From: Actinomycetospora chibensis
GTDB taxonomy: Bacteria; Actinomycetota; Actinomycetes; Mycobacteriales; Pseudonocardiaceae
Length of the DNA stretch: 64,000 nt
NCBI RefSeq assembly: GCF_028737215.1
Contig: NZ_JAQZAM010000009.1
Coordinates: forward strand, 1 to 64,000
Direction of reading: 5' to 3'
In this document: piece by piece, positions 44,895 to 52,895 of the stretch
Layout: each line of letters starts with the position of its first letter
Numbering within the stretch: position 1 is the stretch's first letter
The notes under the pieces: generated by a model
The model's input: the letters and a program-made list of their open reading frames with translations, nothing else
Database searches by the model: none
Told to the model about the DNA's origin: nothing
Program-made: the position numbers and the translations under genes

Positions 44895-46062
44895 CCGAGA
44901 ATCGCAGACCGCCGTCCGGGACGACGAGTCCGGGCCAGACGCGCAGCCCGGCCAGCAGCTCGCAGGACGCCCCGATCGAGGCGCCGTCGCCGACGACCGC
45001 GTCGCGCACCACCGTGTCGTCGCCGATCGACGCGCCGGGACCGATCACCGAGCGCTCGATCACGGCGCCGTCGCCGATCCGGGCGCCGTCCATGAGCACC
45101 GATCCGGAGACCCGGCTGCCGTCGCCGATCTGCACGTCGGCACCCACCGTCGTGCCGTCCGTGAGCGACGCCGACGGCGCCACCTTCGCCCCGGCCAGCA
45201 GCAGCGCGGTGCCGACGGGGCCGGGCAGCGCGGCGGTGGGCGCCGCCCCCTGGACGAGGTCGGCGCTGCCGCGGACGAAGGACGCGGGGGTGCCGAGGTC
45301 GAGCCAGTACGACGACTCGACGTGGGCCTGCAGGCGCCGGCCGCTCTCGAGCAGCCCGGGGAACGTCTCCCGCTCGACCGACACCGGGCGCCCGGAGGGG
45401 ATCGCGTCGAGCACGTCGCGGCGGAAGACGTAGCAGCCGGCGTTGACCTGGTCGGTCGGCGGCGTGAGCGTCTTCTCCAGGAACGCCAGGACGCGCCCGT
45501 CGTCGTCGGTGGGCACGCAGCCGAACGCGGTCGGGTCGGGGACCCGCACGAGGTGCAGGGTCGCGTCCGCGCCCGCGGCCCGGTGCTCGGCGACGACGGC
45601 GCGGACGTCGACGCCGGAGAGGATGTCGCCGTTGAACACGACGACCTCGTCGTAGCCGGGCTCCAGCGCGTCCGCGGCGAACCGGATGCCGCCGCCGGTG
45701 CCCAGCGGCTCCGGCTCGGGACGGCACTCGAGCTCGAGCCCCTCCAGCCCGCCGGTGGCCTGGTCGCCGAGGAACGCCTCGAAGACCTCCGCCCGGTAGG
45801 CCGTCCCGAGCACGACGCGGCGGATCCCGGCCGCCGCGATCCGCGACAGCAGGTGGGCCAGGAACGGCACCCCGGCCGTCGGCAGCATCGGTTTCGGTGT
45901 GGTCAGCGTCAGCGGCCGCAGCCGGCTCCCCTGACCGCCGACGAGGACGACCGCGGCCGTCCGGGCCGGGTCGATCTCGACGGTGTGATCTGCGGTGTGA
46001 TCTGCGGTGCGATCTGCCGCGTGTCCCGCCGTACGCCCTGTCGTGTCCCCCGAGTGCTCCAC
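44884..46062 (-). CDS. Sugar-1-phosphate nucleotidyltransferase (mannose-1-P guanylyltransferase-like)
   Basis: The enzyme activates a sugar-1-phosphate to an NDP-sugar, most likely GDP-mannose by comparison with Rv3264c. The 392-residue sequence has the pyrophosphorylase signature VLVGGQGSRLRPLTL then TTPKPMLPTAGVPFL (~30-60), VVVFNGDILSGVD (~135) and VNAGCYVFRRDVL. From ~285 hexapeptide repeats form a left-handed beta-helix. The first ~22 residues contain TADHTADHT repeats from a 12-bp DNA repeat. GTG at 46062 is supported by GAGGGGGG six bases upstream. It sits next to wbbL and rmlD envelope genes. Confidence 0.9.
   Translation of the reverse strand: MEHSGDTTGRTAGHAADRTADHTADHTVEIDPARTAAVVLVGGQGSRLRPLTLTTPKPMLPTAGVPFLAHLLSRIAAAGIRRVVLGTAYRAEVFEAFLGDQATGGLEGLELECRPEPEPLGTGGGIRFAADALEPGYDEVVVFNGDILSGVDVRAVVAEHRAAGADATLHLVRVPDPTAFGCVPTDDDGRVLAFLEKTLTPPTDQVNAGCYVFRRDVLDAIPSGRPVSVERETFPGLLESGRRLQAHVESSYWLDLGTPASFVRGSADLVQGAAPTAALPGPVGTALLLAGAKVAPSASLTDGTTVGADVQIGDGSRVSGSVLMDGARIGDGAVIERSVIGPGASIGDDTVVRDAVVGDGASIGASCELLAGLRVWPGLVVPDGGLRFSGGA
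45982..46017 (-). repeat. 12-bp tandem repeat at the 5' end of the nucleotidyltransferase gene
   Basis: Three 12-bp units (GGTGTGATCTGC twice, GGTGCGATCTGC once on the plus strand) encode TADH/TADR tetrapeptide repeats in a non-conserved N-terminal extension. Confidence 0.85.
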
Positions 46063-46185
46063 TCGAGACCCCCCTCGTCGATGACGAATCGTGACCGAGG
46101 GCGATAGTGTGGACCCTCCCGGGGCCGCCGACGGCAGTGACCCGGAACGGACCCGCCCGTCGGGGGAACGAGCAGGAGGGTCGTG

Positions 46186-46632
46186 GTGGCCTCGAATGCG
46201 TGGGAGCGTGCCCAGGACGCCATCGCGCACGCCTCCCAGCGGGCCACGGAGCGTGACGAAGATGTGATCACGCCGGACAACGCCGAGTCGCCGTTCGACG
46301 CCTCCGCCACCACCGTCCTCCCGGGCGGGCTGGCCGCCCGTCGCGGCGTCCCGGTCGACCCGGAGCTCACCCAGCGGCTGCCGCAGAACAACGGCGGCCG
46401 CCGCACCAACGGCCACCACCGGCGGCCCGACGAGGACGACCGCGGCGCCCACGACGACAGCGAGGCCCGCACCGTGCGCTTCGGCACCGGTCCGACGCAC
46501 CCGGGGACCTCGCCGTTCCCCGCCAGCCCGTTCACCTCCGGCCCCTTCCCCGCCGGCGACGACGGCGCACAGGCCGGGAGCCCGCAGGAGACGCCGCGGC
46601 GCCCGTGGTGGCGCCGCCTGTTCGGCGGCTGA
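46186..46632 (+). CDS. Hydrophilic hypothetical protein
   Basis: A 148-residue, charged and probably disordered protein. The N-terminus ASNAWERAQDAIAHASQRAT could be a helix, the middle is rich in Asp, Arg, Pro and Gly, and the end PRRPWWRRLFGG is a short basic-aromatic segment that could touch membrane or nucleic acid. No family was recognised. The GTG at 46186 is chosen over GTG at 46183 because AGGAGGG stands five bases before it. It is divergent from the nucleotidyltransferase and convergent with wbbL. Confidence 0.6.
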   Translation: MASNAWERAQDAIAHASQRATERDEDVITPDNAESPFDASATTVLPGGLAARRGVPVDPELTQRLPQNNGGRRTNGHHRRPDEDDRGAHDDSEARTVRFGTGPTHPGTSPFPASPFTSGPFPAGDDGAQAGSPQETPRRPWWRRLFGG

Positions 46633-46638
46633 CCGCGA

Positions 46639-47541
46639 TCAGGGTGCCGCGCGCACCCCGGTGCGGGCGCGCAGCCCCAGCCCCACCCGCAGGCCGAACC
46701 GCACCGGGGCCCAGCGCGCGCCGCGGTAGCGGTCGGCGAGGAAGCGGTAGGCGCTGCGGTGGTGCTCGGCGAGCATCCGGGACGACGTGGGGGCGTCGCG
46801 CTCGGTGGCGTGCCCGCCGGTGTGCACGACCTCGGCGTCGGGGACGTAGACGTTCAGCCACCCCGCGCGGCCCAGCCGGTCGCCGAGGTCGACGTCCTCG
46901 AAGTACATGAAGTAGCGCGGGTCGAAGCCGTCGACGGAGTCCCAGGCCTCGCGGCGCAGCAGGACGCACGAGCCCGACAGCCAGCCCGCGGTGCGCTCGG
47001 CGACCGAGCCCTCCTGGCGGTAGGAGCGCGTCCAGGGGTTCGCCGGCCACACCGCCGCGAACAGCGCGTGGCCGGCACCGCGGCCCAGCGACGGCTGCAG
47101 GCGCGCCGACGGGTAGACCTCGCCCCCGGTGCGGATGAGCGGCCCGAGCGCGCCCGCCCGCGGCCAGCGGTCCCCGGCCTCGATCAGCGTGTCGAGCGCG
47201 CCGGGGTCGACGACGATGTCGGGGTTGGCGACGAGCACCCAGCCGACCTCGGCCGGCAGCCCCGCGACGCCGCGGTTGGCGGCCGCGCCGTAGCCCACGT
47301 TCTCGCCGATGCGCAGCAGCTCGACCCGCTCGTCGGCGGCCGCCGCGGCCTCGGGGGCCCCGTCGACCGAGCCGTTGTCGGCGAGCACCACCCGGTACGG
47401 GCGCGTCGTGGCCTTCTCCAGGGACGTCAGGAGCTCGGCGAGGGAGTCGCCCGGCGAGTAGGTCACGCAGACGACGGCCAGTCCGGAGCCGTAGGGGGCG
47501 GTCACGGGATCGGTCGCGACGGGATCGGGCACGGCCCGCAT
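46639..47541 (-). CDS. wbbL: Rhamnosyltransferase WbbL (arabinogalactan linker)
   Basis: WbbL adds L-rhamnose from dTDP-rhamnose to GlcNAc-diphospho-decaprenol, making the linker that joins arabinogalactan to peptidoglycan. The GT2 fold is clear in 300 residues: VVCVTYSPGDSLAELL (~23), ADNGSVDGAPEAA (~54), NVGYGAAANRGV (~80), VANPDIVVDPGAL (~103, DXD region), GWLSGSCVLLRREAWDSVDGFD in pieces and FMYFEDVDLGDRLGRAGW (~215). The ATG at 47541 is ten bases from the TPR gene stop. The corresponding gene in M. tuberculosis is Rv3265c. Confidence 0.93.
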   Translation of the reverse strand: MRAVPDPVATDPVTAPYGSGLAVVCVTYSPGDSLAELLTSLEKATTRPYRVVLADNGSVDGAPEAAAAADERVELLRIGENVGYGAAANRGVAGLPAEVGWVLVANPDIVVDPGALDTLIEAGDRWPRAGALGPLIRTGGEVYPSARLQPSLGRGAGHALFAAVWPANPWTRSYRQEGSVAERTAGWLSGSCVLLRREAWDSVDGFDPRYFMYFEDVDLGDRLGRAGWLNVYVPDAEVVHTGGHATERDAPTSSRMLAEHHRSAYRFLADRYRGARWAPVRFGLRVGLGLRARTGVRAAP

Positions 47542-47551
47542 TGTGGCCGAC

Positions 47552-48463
47552 TCAGTCGTCCCACTCGTCGACCAGCCCGCGGTACTCGGCCTCGAGCACC
47601 GCCAGAGCGTCCGGGTCGCCGCGCCAGGCCGCCTCCTCGAAGAACGGCTGGGCCTCCTCGGTGCGCCCGTGGTCGTAGAGGAAGCGCGCGAGGTGGAACG
47701 CGGCGCCGGGCTCCTTGACCTCGTGGGCCCGGCGCAGCTGCTCCTCGGCGCCCTCCGGATCGCCGCGCCGGTCGCGCAGGAACCAGCCGTAGTAGATGTG
47801 CGCGCACGCCCCGCCGCCCGCCGCGGCCTGCCGGTAGAGCTCCTCGGCCTCGTCGACGCGGTCCTCCGCGAGCCGGCAGTCGGCGAGCGCGACGAGTGTG
47901 GAGGGCTTGGCGTCGTCCCGGTACGCCTCCGCGAGCTCGGTGGCCGTGAACGGGTCGTCGAGCTCCTCGAGGTGCAGGGCCACGAGGTTCAGCGGGGCGA
48001 GGTCGTCGCCGAGCCGGGCCGCGCGGTCCAGGACGTACGCGGCCTCCTGGGTGCGGCCGCGACCGCGCAGGAAGACGCCGTAGTCGTTCATCGCGTCGGG
48101 GTGGCCGCCGTCGATCCCGACGAGGAACGCCGCCTCCGCGCCCTCGTGGTCGCCGAGCGCCTCGAGCGTCTCGCCCAGCAGACCGGCGAGGTCGCTGCGC
48201 CCGCGGGCGTGTACGGCCGGGGTGAGGACCTCGACGGCCTCGCGACGCTCGCCGTGGTCGAGGTGGGCGTCGGCGAGCAGACCGGGTGCGGAGTGCTCAC
48301 CGCTGGCGTGGGCCCGCCGGAGCAGGGCCACGAGGTCCTCGTGGTGCTCGTCCTGGTCGTCGCCCGGCGCGGCCCGGAGCGCGCGCGCCTGGGCGCAGAG
48401 GGGTTCGTCCGCGGAGTCCGATCCCGACGAGGTGGTCGTCCCCGGCGCGGCCTGCTCCGTCAT
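47552..48463 (-). CDS. Tetratricopeptide/Sel1-like repeat protein
   Basis: A 303-residue acidic soluble protein built of repeated ~36-residue helix pairs; examples are HEGAEAAFLVGIDGGHPDAM, GRTQEAAYVLDRAARLGDDL and GRTEEAQPFFEEAAWRGDPD. Such repeats bind partner proteins. No signal peptide is present. It ends ten bases before the wbbL start, so the pair is probably co-transcribed; whether it serves rhamnosyl transfer is unknown. Confidence 0.82.
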   Translation of the reverse strand: MTEQAAPGTTTSSGSDSADEPLCAQARALRAAPGDDQDEHHEDLVALLRRAHASGEHSAPGLLADAHLDHGERREAVEVLTPAVHARGRSDLAGLLGETLEALGDHEGAEAAFLVGIDGGHPDAMNDYGVFLRGRGRTQEAAYVLDRAARLGDDLAPLNLVALHLEELDDPFTATELAEAYRDDAKPSTLVALADCRLAEDRVDEAEELYRQAAAGGGACAHIYYGWFLRDRRGDPEGAEEQLRRAHEVKEPGAAFHLARFLYDHGRTEEAQPFFEEAAWRGDPDALAVLEAEYRGLVDEWDD

Positions 48464-48503
48464 CGCCTCAGGGTGTCACGCGAGGGCGCTCATACCCAGG
48501 AAC

Positions 48504-48764
48504 TCAGAGCCGTGGACCGCTCGAGGTGTCGTCGGCGGACGGCAGGGTCATCGGCCAGTACCGCCAGGAGTTCGGCGTCGGGACCGACGAGGCCGTCGGG
48601 CCCGCGAGGCGCGCCGCGCGGCGGTCACTGCGCCGTCGCTCGGCCTGCCACCGCTCGTCCCGGGCCACGCGGGCACGCAACCGATGACGCTCACGCCCGG
48701 CGTCGATCACCAACCACACGGCGACGAGACCGAGCAGCGCGAGGAGCACCGTCTCCACAGCCAT
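48504..48764 (-). CDS. Small single-pass membrane protein, unknown
   Basis: The 86-residue product has one N-terminal hydrophobic helix (TVLLALLGLVAVWLVIDAG), then a strongly basic Arg-rich segment (RERHRLRARVARDERWQAER) predicted to stay in the cytoplasm. No domain was recognised. It lies 40 bp upstream of the TPR gene in the same direction and 70 bp after rmlD. Confidence is limited by size. Confidence 0.55.
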   Translation of the reverse strand: MAVETVLLALLGLVAVWLVIDAGRERHRLRARVARDERWQAERRRSDRRAARLAGPTASSVPTPNSWRYWPMTLPSADDTSSGPRL

Positions 48765-48834
48765 GGCCGCTCAACGCGCGACGGTGCGCCGAGGACACGA
48801 AAATGACACCGATGGGATTAACGAGCAGGGCCGT

Positions 48835-49758
48835 TCAGTCCGGCAGGAGGTCCGGATGGCGGACGACGGCGGCGTGCAGGGCGTCCCGCCAGGGTGGTAG
48901 CGGCGCGAGGCCGGCCGCGCGCCACGAGGCGTCCGAGAGCACCGACCAGGCCGGACGCGGCGCGGGGCGCGGGAACGACGCGGTGTCGCACGGCCGCACC
49001 CGCGACGGGTCGGCACCCATCTCCTCGAGCACGGCCCGGGCCAGGCCGCACCAGGTCGTCGCCCCGCCGCCGGCCGCGTGCCGCGTCCCCGGGGGCGCGG
49101 CGGAGCGGGCGAGGGCGAGCAGGCCGTCGGCGAGGTCGCCGGCCCAGGTCGGCGAACCGTGCTGGTCGTCGACGACGGTCAGGGTGTCGCGCTCGCGGGC
49201 GAGCCGGGCGATCGTGCGGACGAAGTTCGCCCCGGTCGGGCCGTAGACCCACGCGGTCCGGACGATCTGGTGGGCGCCGGGCAGGGCCGCGCGCACCCGC
49301 TCCTCACCCGCGAGCTTGCTGCGGGCGTAGACGCCCTCCGGGCCGACGGGGTCGTCCGGCTCCAGGGGGCGGCGCGCGCCGCCCGGCAGCGGCCCGAGGA
49401 CGTAGTCGGTGGAGACGTGGACCATCGTCGCGCCGACCTCGGCGCACGCCGCCGCGAGCAGGCCGGGCGCCTCGGCGTTCACGGCCCAGGCGTCGGCAGC
49501 CGCCTCGGGATCGGTCTCGGCGCGGTCCACCGCGGTGAACGCGGACGCGTTCAGCAGCACCGCAGGCCCGTCGCCCGAGCCCAGCCCGCCGTGCACCGCG
49601 TCGCGGACGGCCACCGGGTCGGTGACGTCCAGCTCCGCCCGCGTCACGGCGACGACCCCGCCCGACGCCCAGCCGGCCGATGGGGCGTCGGGCGGGGTCA
49701 GCCGTGCGACGAGCTCGCTGCCCAGGGCTCCGCCGGCCCCGGTCACCATCCACCGCAC
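48835..49758 (-). CDS. rmlD: dTDP-4-dehydrorhamnose reductase
   Basis: RmlD performs the last step of dTDP-L-rhamnose synthesis, supplying WbbL. The 307-residue short-chain reductase begins with the nucleotide loop VTGAGGALGSELVARL, then LLNASAFTAVDRAETD (~78), VHVSTDYVLG (~115) and the catalytic Tyr-Lys pair in GVYARSKLAGEERV (~140). The GTG at 49758 is preferred because GGGG-rich sequence lies five bases upstream; GTG at 49782 would add eight residues. Same strand as wbbL, as in Rv3266c-Rv3265c. Confidence 0.93.
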   Translation of the reverse strand: MRWMVTGAGGALGSELVARLTPPDAPSAGWASGGVVAVTRAELDVTDPVAVRDAVHGGLGSGDGPAVLLNASAFTAVDRAETDPEAAADAWAVNAEAPGLLAAACAEVGATMVHVSTDYVLGPLPGGARRPLEPDDPVGPEGVYARSKLAGEERVRAALPGAHQIVRTAWVYGPTGANFVRTIARLARERDTLTVVDDQHGSPTWAGDLADGLLALARSAAPPGTRHAAGGGATTWCGLARAVLEEMGADPSRVRPCDTASFPRPAPRPAWSVLSDASWRAAGLAPLPPWRDALHAAVVRHPDLLPD

Positions 49759-50128
49759 AGGAACCCCCCACCCGTCGATCACTCACAGGGAGTCTCCCAC
49801 CGGTCACGGAGGGCACCGGACGCGGCGGGTCACCGCCGGTGCGTCCCGTCCGCCGTGAGAGCCCCTGCTCGGGAGCGGATTCCCGATCGAGGGCTGACCC
49901 GCCGTGTCCACGACGCGCCGACGGGCCGTCGGACGGGTGAGAAGCCCCGAACCGGTCGGGCGCCGTCTAATCTGCGATCCGGACGTCCTCCCGGGCCGCG
50001 CAACGCCGGTGACCAGGGATCGCGTGCCCCGGACCGATCCGGTCGCCGGGGTGCTGCGGACGCCGGGGCGAGACATGGACGAGATCGAGGGCGGCCCGTG
50101 GGCCCGCACGTGGAGGGAGGCCGGGCCG
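49759..50128. other. 370-bp divergent intergenic region between rmlD and the LCP gene
   Basis: A TAATCT -10-like hexamer at 49968-49973 (plus strand) is the most A/T-rich site and may start LCP transcription, giving a ~150-nt leader. An in-frame ATG at 50075 lacks a ribosome site. Otherwise nothing gene-like was found. Confidence 0.5.
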
Positions 50129-52141
50129 ATGAACGACGACGAGCCCGGCCAGACCCGTCCCGAACAGGCCCGTCCCGAACAGCCCCGTCCCGAACAGCCC
50201 CGTCGCGATCCGGCCCGCCGCTACGGGCCCACCGCCGCCCGCCGTAGCCCCGGTCGTGCGGGCGGGCCGCCCGACGTGGACGTCGACCCCACCGTCCCCG
50301 AGCGCGAGCCGGTCCGTCGGGAGCCCGAGCGCGGCGGGGCCCGCCTTCGCCGCCGCGACCTCGCGGAGCTCTCGACCCCGTCGGTCGAGGTGCGGGGGTC
50401 GGCACGGTCCGCCCCGGGGACGACCAAGGCCCGGGCACGGCGCCCCGACGGCGCGGTCCCGCCCGACGACCGCCCCCGCCGCCCGGCTCCCCCGCCCCGG
50501 GACCGCGACCCGCGCGACCGTGACCCCCGCGACCGCGACCCCCGCGAGACCCGCGCGCTGCGCGAGCGTGAGCGCGACCGCCGTCCGGGGTCCCCGCCGC
50601 CGCGGGCCCCGCGCCCGCCCGCCCCGGGCCGCGGCGACCTCCCGCCCGAGCGCGGCCGGCGGTCGATCGGGCGCACGCTGCGCCTCGCGATGATCGTGCT
50701 CTCGGTGCTCGTGTTCGCCCTGTCCGGCACGGCGTGGGCGGCGCTCTCGGGCTCCATGGGATCGTCCGGGGCGCTCGGCGACGGCCCCGTCGGGGACGCC
50801 GCGGACGGCGCCACCGACATCCTGCTCGTCGGGGTCGACAGCCGCACCGACGCGCAGGGCCAGGCGCTGCCCGACGACGCGCTGCGGGCGATCGGCGCCG
50901 GCGCCGCGGACGGCGTGGTCAACACCGACACGATGATCCTGGTGCGGGTGCCCAACGACGGCAGCCGCGCGGTGGCCTTCTCGATCCCGCGCGACAGCTA
51001 CGTCTCGATCCCCGGGGCCTTCCGCCGGGACAAGATCAACTCGGCGTACCCCGGCGCGAAGGCCGACGAGGCCAACCGGCTGGTGCAGTCCGGCGTCACC
51101 GACCCGCGCGAGGTCGACGTCCGCTCCTCCGAGGCGGGTCGCCAGGAGCTGGTGCGCGCGGTCGCCGACCTCACGGGGCTGACCGTCGACCACTACGCCG
51201 AGGTCAACCTCATGGGCTTCTACACGCTGACCAACGCCATCGGCGGGGTCGACGTGTGCCTCAAGAACCCTGTCGACGACGAGCTCTCCGGCGCCCGCTT
51301 CCCCGCGGGCCCGCGCACCGTCGCCGGGCACGACGCGCTCGCCTTCGTCCGCCAGCGCCACGGCCTGCCCAACGGCGACCTCGACCGGATCCGGCGCCAG
51401 CAGGCGTTCCTCGCGTCGATGTCCCGCAAGATCCTCTCCAGCGGCACGCTCGCCGACCCGCTCACCCTGGCCCGGCTGCTCGACGCCGTCCGCGGGTCCG
51501 TGGTCCTCGACGGCAACTGGGACCTCCTGCGCTTCGGCCAGCAGATGCAGGACGTCAGCGGCGGCGCCGTCGCGTTCCTGACCATCCCCACCCAGGGCAC
51601 GCAGAACATCGACGGCCGCGGCGACGTGGTGGCCGTCGACCCCACCGCCGTCCAGCGGTTCGTCGCCGACGCCATCGGCCCCGAGAACTCGGCCGCCGAG
51701 GACGACGGGCCGGCGCCGAGCACCATCCCCGTGGACGTGCGCAACGCCTCGGGCGCGGAGGGCGCCGCGGCCCGCGTCGTCGCGGTCCTGTCCGCGCAGG
51801 GGTACGCGCGCACGGTCGCCGGCAACGCCGAGGCGCCGGCCCCGCGCTCCGAGGTGCTGTTCGGTCCCGCCGGCGACGCCGCGGGCGCCCGCGTGGCGCG
51901 CAGTCTCGGCGACCTGCCGGCGCGCTTCGACCCCGCGGTGCCACCGAACTCGGTGCGCGTCGTGCTCGGCAACGACTACGACGGCCCCGGCGCGGCGCCG
52001 CCCCAGGCCACGGGTCTGGGTGGCCTGGGCGGCTCCGGCGGCGAGTCCTCGAACGGGCTCTCGGGCACCGCGGAGACCCCCGCGCCTGTGCCCCCGCCGC
52101 AGCCGGCGATCACCGCCGAGGGCGTCGCCTGCGTCGACTAG
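50129..52141 (+). CDS. LytR-CpsA-Psr (LCP) family glycopolymer ligase with LytR_C domain
   Basis: LCP enzymes transfer lipid-linked glycans such as arabinogalactan onto peptidoglycan outside the membrane. This 670-residue protein has a disordered ~180-residue cytoplasmic tail with PEQPR and RDRDP repeats, one membrane segment (LAMIVLSVLVFALSGTAWAAL, ~185-205), the LCP domain (~230-470: DILLVGVDSRTD, NTDTMILVRV, SIPRDSYVSIP, KINSAYPG, FVRQRHGLPNGDLDRIRRQQ in pieces), and a LytR_C domain (~530-620: IPVDVRNASGAEGAAARV). The ATG at 50129 follows GGAGGGAGG by eight bases. Neighbour to rmlD as Rv3267 is to Rv3266c. Confidence 0.93.
   Translation: MNDDEPGQTRPEQARPEQPRPEQPRRDPARRYGPTAARRSPGRAGGPPDVDVDPTVPEREPVRREPERGGARLRRRDLAELSTPSVEVRGSARSAPGTTKARARRPDGAVPPDDRPRRPAPPPRDRDPRDRDPRDRDPRETRALRERERDRRPGSPPPRAPRPPAPGRGDLPPERGRRSIGRTLRLAMIVLSVLVFALSGTAWAALSGSMGSSGALGDGPVGDAADGATDILLVGVDSRTDAQGQALPDDALRAIGAGAADGVVNTDTMILVRVPNDGSRAVAFSIPRDSYVSIPGAFRRDKINSAYPGAKADEANRLVQSGVTDPREVDVRSSEAGRQELVRAVADLTGLTVDHYAEVNLMGFYTLTNAIGGVDVCLKNPVDDELSGARFPAGPRTVAGHDALAFVRQRHGLPNGDLDRIRRQQAFLASMSRKILSSGTLADPLTLARLLDAVRGSVVLDGNWDLLRFGQQMQDVSGGAVAFLTIPTQGTQNIDGRGDVVAVDPTAVQRFVADAIGPENSAAEDDGPAPSTIPVDVRNASGAEGAAARVVAVLSAQGYARTVAGNAEAPAPRSEVLFGPAGDAAGARVARSLGDLPARFDPAVPPNSVRVVLGNDYDGPGAAPPQATGLGGLGGSGGESSNGLSGTAETPAPVPPPQPAITAEGVACVD
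50154..50198 (+). repeat. 15-bp tandem repeat in the LCP 5' end
   Basis: Three units of CCCGTCCCGAACAG(G/C) encode RPEQA, RPEQP, RPEQP, with a decayed fourth copy after them. A second array of about three 15-bp units near 50499-50548 encodes RDRDP repeats. Confidence 0.85.
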
Positions 52142-52161
52142 GCCCACCGACGGCCCACCGA

Positions 52162-52167
52162 TACCGT
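52162..52167 (+). promoter_or_regulatory. Putative leaderless -10 of the TIGR03089 gene
   Basis: TACCGT is followed by eight bases and the ATG at 52176, consistent with transcription starting at the start codon. The gene has no ribosome-binding sequence, which fits. Confidence 0.45.
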
Positions 52168-52175
52168 CGCGCCCG

Positions 52176-52895
52176 ATGACCGTGACCGACGCCCTGCTGA
52201 ACCCCGTGCTCGCGGCCGACGCCGCGCGCCCCCTGATCACCTTCTACGACGACGCCACCGGCGAGCGGATCGAGCTCTCGGGGGCGACGTTCGGCAACTG
52301 GGTCGCCAAGACCGCCAACCTGCTGCGCGACGAGTGCGACGTCGAGCCGGGCACGACCGTGGCCGTCCTGCTGCCGGCGCACTGGCAGGCCGCCGCGGCC
52401 CTGTGCGCGATCTGGTGGTGCGGCGCGGAGGCCGTCGCCGACCCCGCGGGCGCCGATGTCGCCCTCGCCACCGAGGACACGCTCGACGCCGCGGCCGGCG
52501 CCGGCCTGGTCGTCGGGTTCTCCCTCGACGCGTTCGGGCGGGGCCTCGGGGACGGGCTGCCGTCCGGAGCCGTCGACTACGCGACCGAGGTCCGCCTGCA
52601 GGGCGACCACTTCGACCCGCTGACCCCGGTGCCCGACGACGCCCCCGCGCTCGCCGGGGTCGACGTCGCGGGCGTCGTCGCGGGCGCCCGGAGGCGCGCC
52701 GCCGAGCTCGGCCTCGGCCCGGACGACCGCGTCCTCAGCACCGCCGCCTGGCCCGTCACGAGCACCGGCGGCCTCGTCGACGGCTTCCTGGCCGTGCTCG
52801 CCGCGGGGGCCTCGCTGGTGCACGTCCGCCACCCCGCCGGCGACCAGGAACGGCGCGCGGGGACCGAGAAGGTCACCAGGGTCCTCGACGCGTGA
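52176..52895 (+). CDS. TIGR03089 family protein (truncated AMP-binding fold)
   Basis: A 239-residue actinobacterial protein (Rv3268-like) that resembles the N-terminal part of AMP-dependent synthetases: ITFYDDATGERIELSGATFGNWVAKTANLL (in pieces), PGTTVAVLLPAHWQAAAALCAIWWCGA and a STAAWPVTSTGGLVDGFLAVLAAGASLV segment. The adenylation P-loop and the C-terminal catalytic-lysine domain are missing, so classic ligase activity is not expected. The stop overlaps the next start (GTGA), so it is coupled to the SGNH hydrolase. Confidence 0.87.
   Translation: MTVTDALLNPVLAADAARPLITFYDDATGERIELSGATFGNWVAKTANLLRDECDVEPGTTVAVLLPAHWQAAAALCAIWWCGAEAVADPAGADVALATEDTLDAAAGAGLVVGFSLDAFGRGLGDGLPSGAVDYATEVRLQGDHFDPLTPVPDDAPALAGVDVAGVVAGARRRAAELGLGPDDRVLSTAAWPVTSTGGLVDGFLAVLAAGASLVHVRHPAGDQERRAGTEKVTRVLDA

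Noticed and set aside
49904-50128. Extension of the LCP protein by 75 N-terminal codons
   Set aside because: No ribosome site at the upstream starts and no conserved sequence; the ATG at 50129 has a strong GGAGGGAGG, and a likely -10 lies inside the extension.
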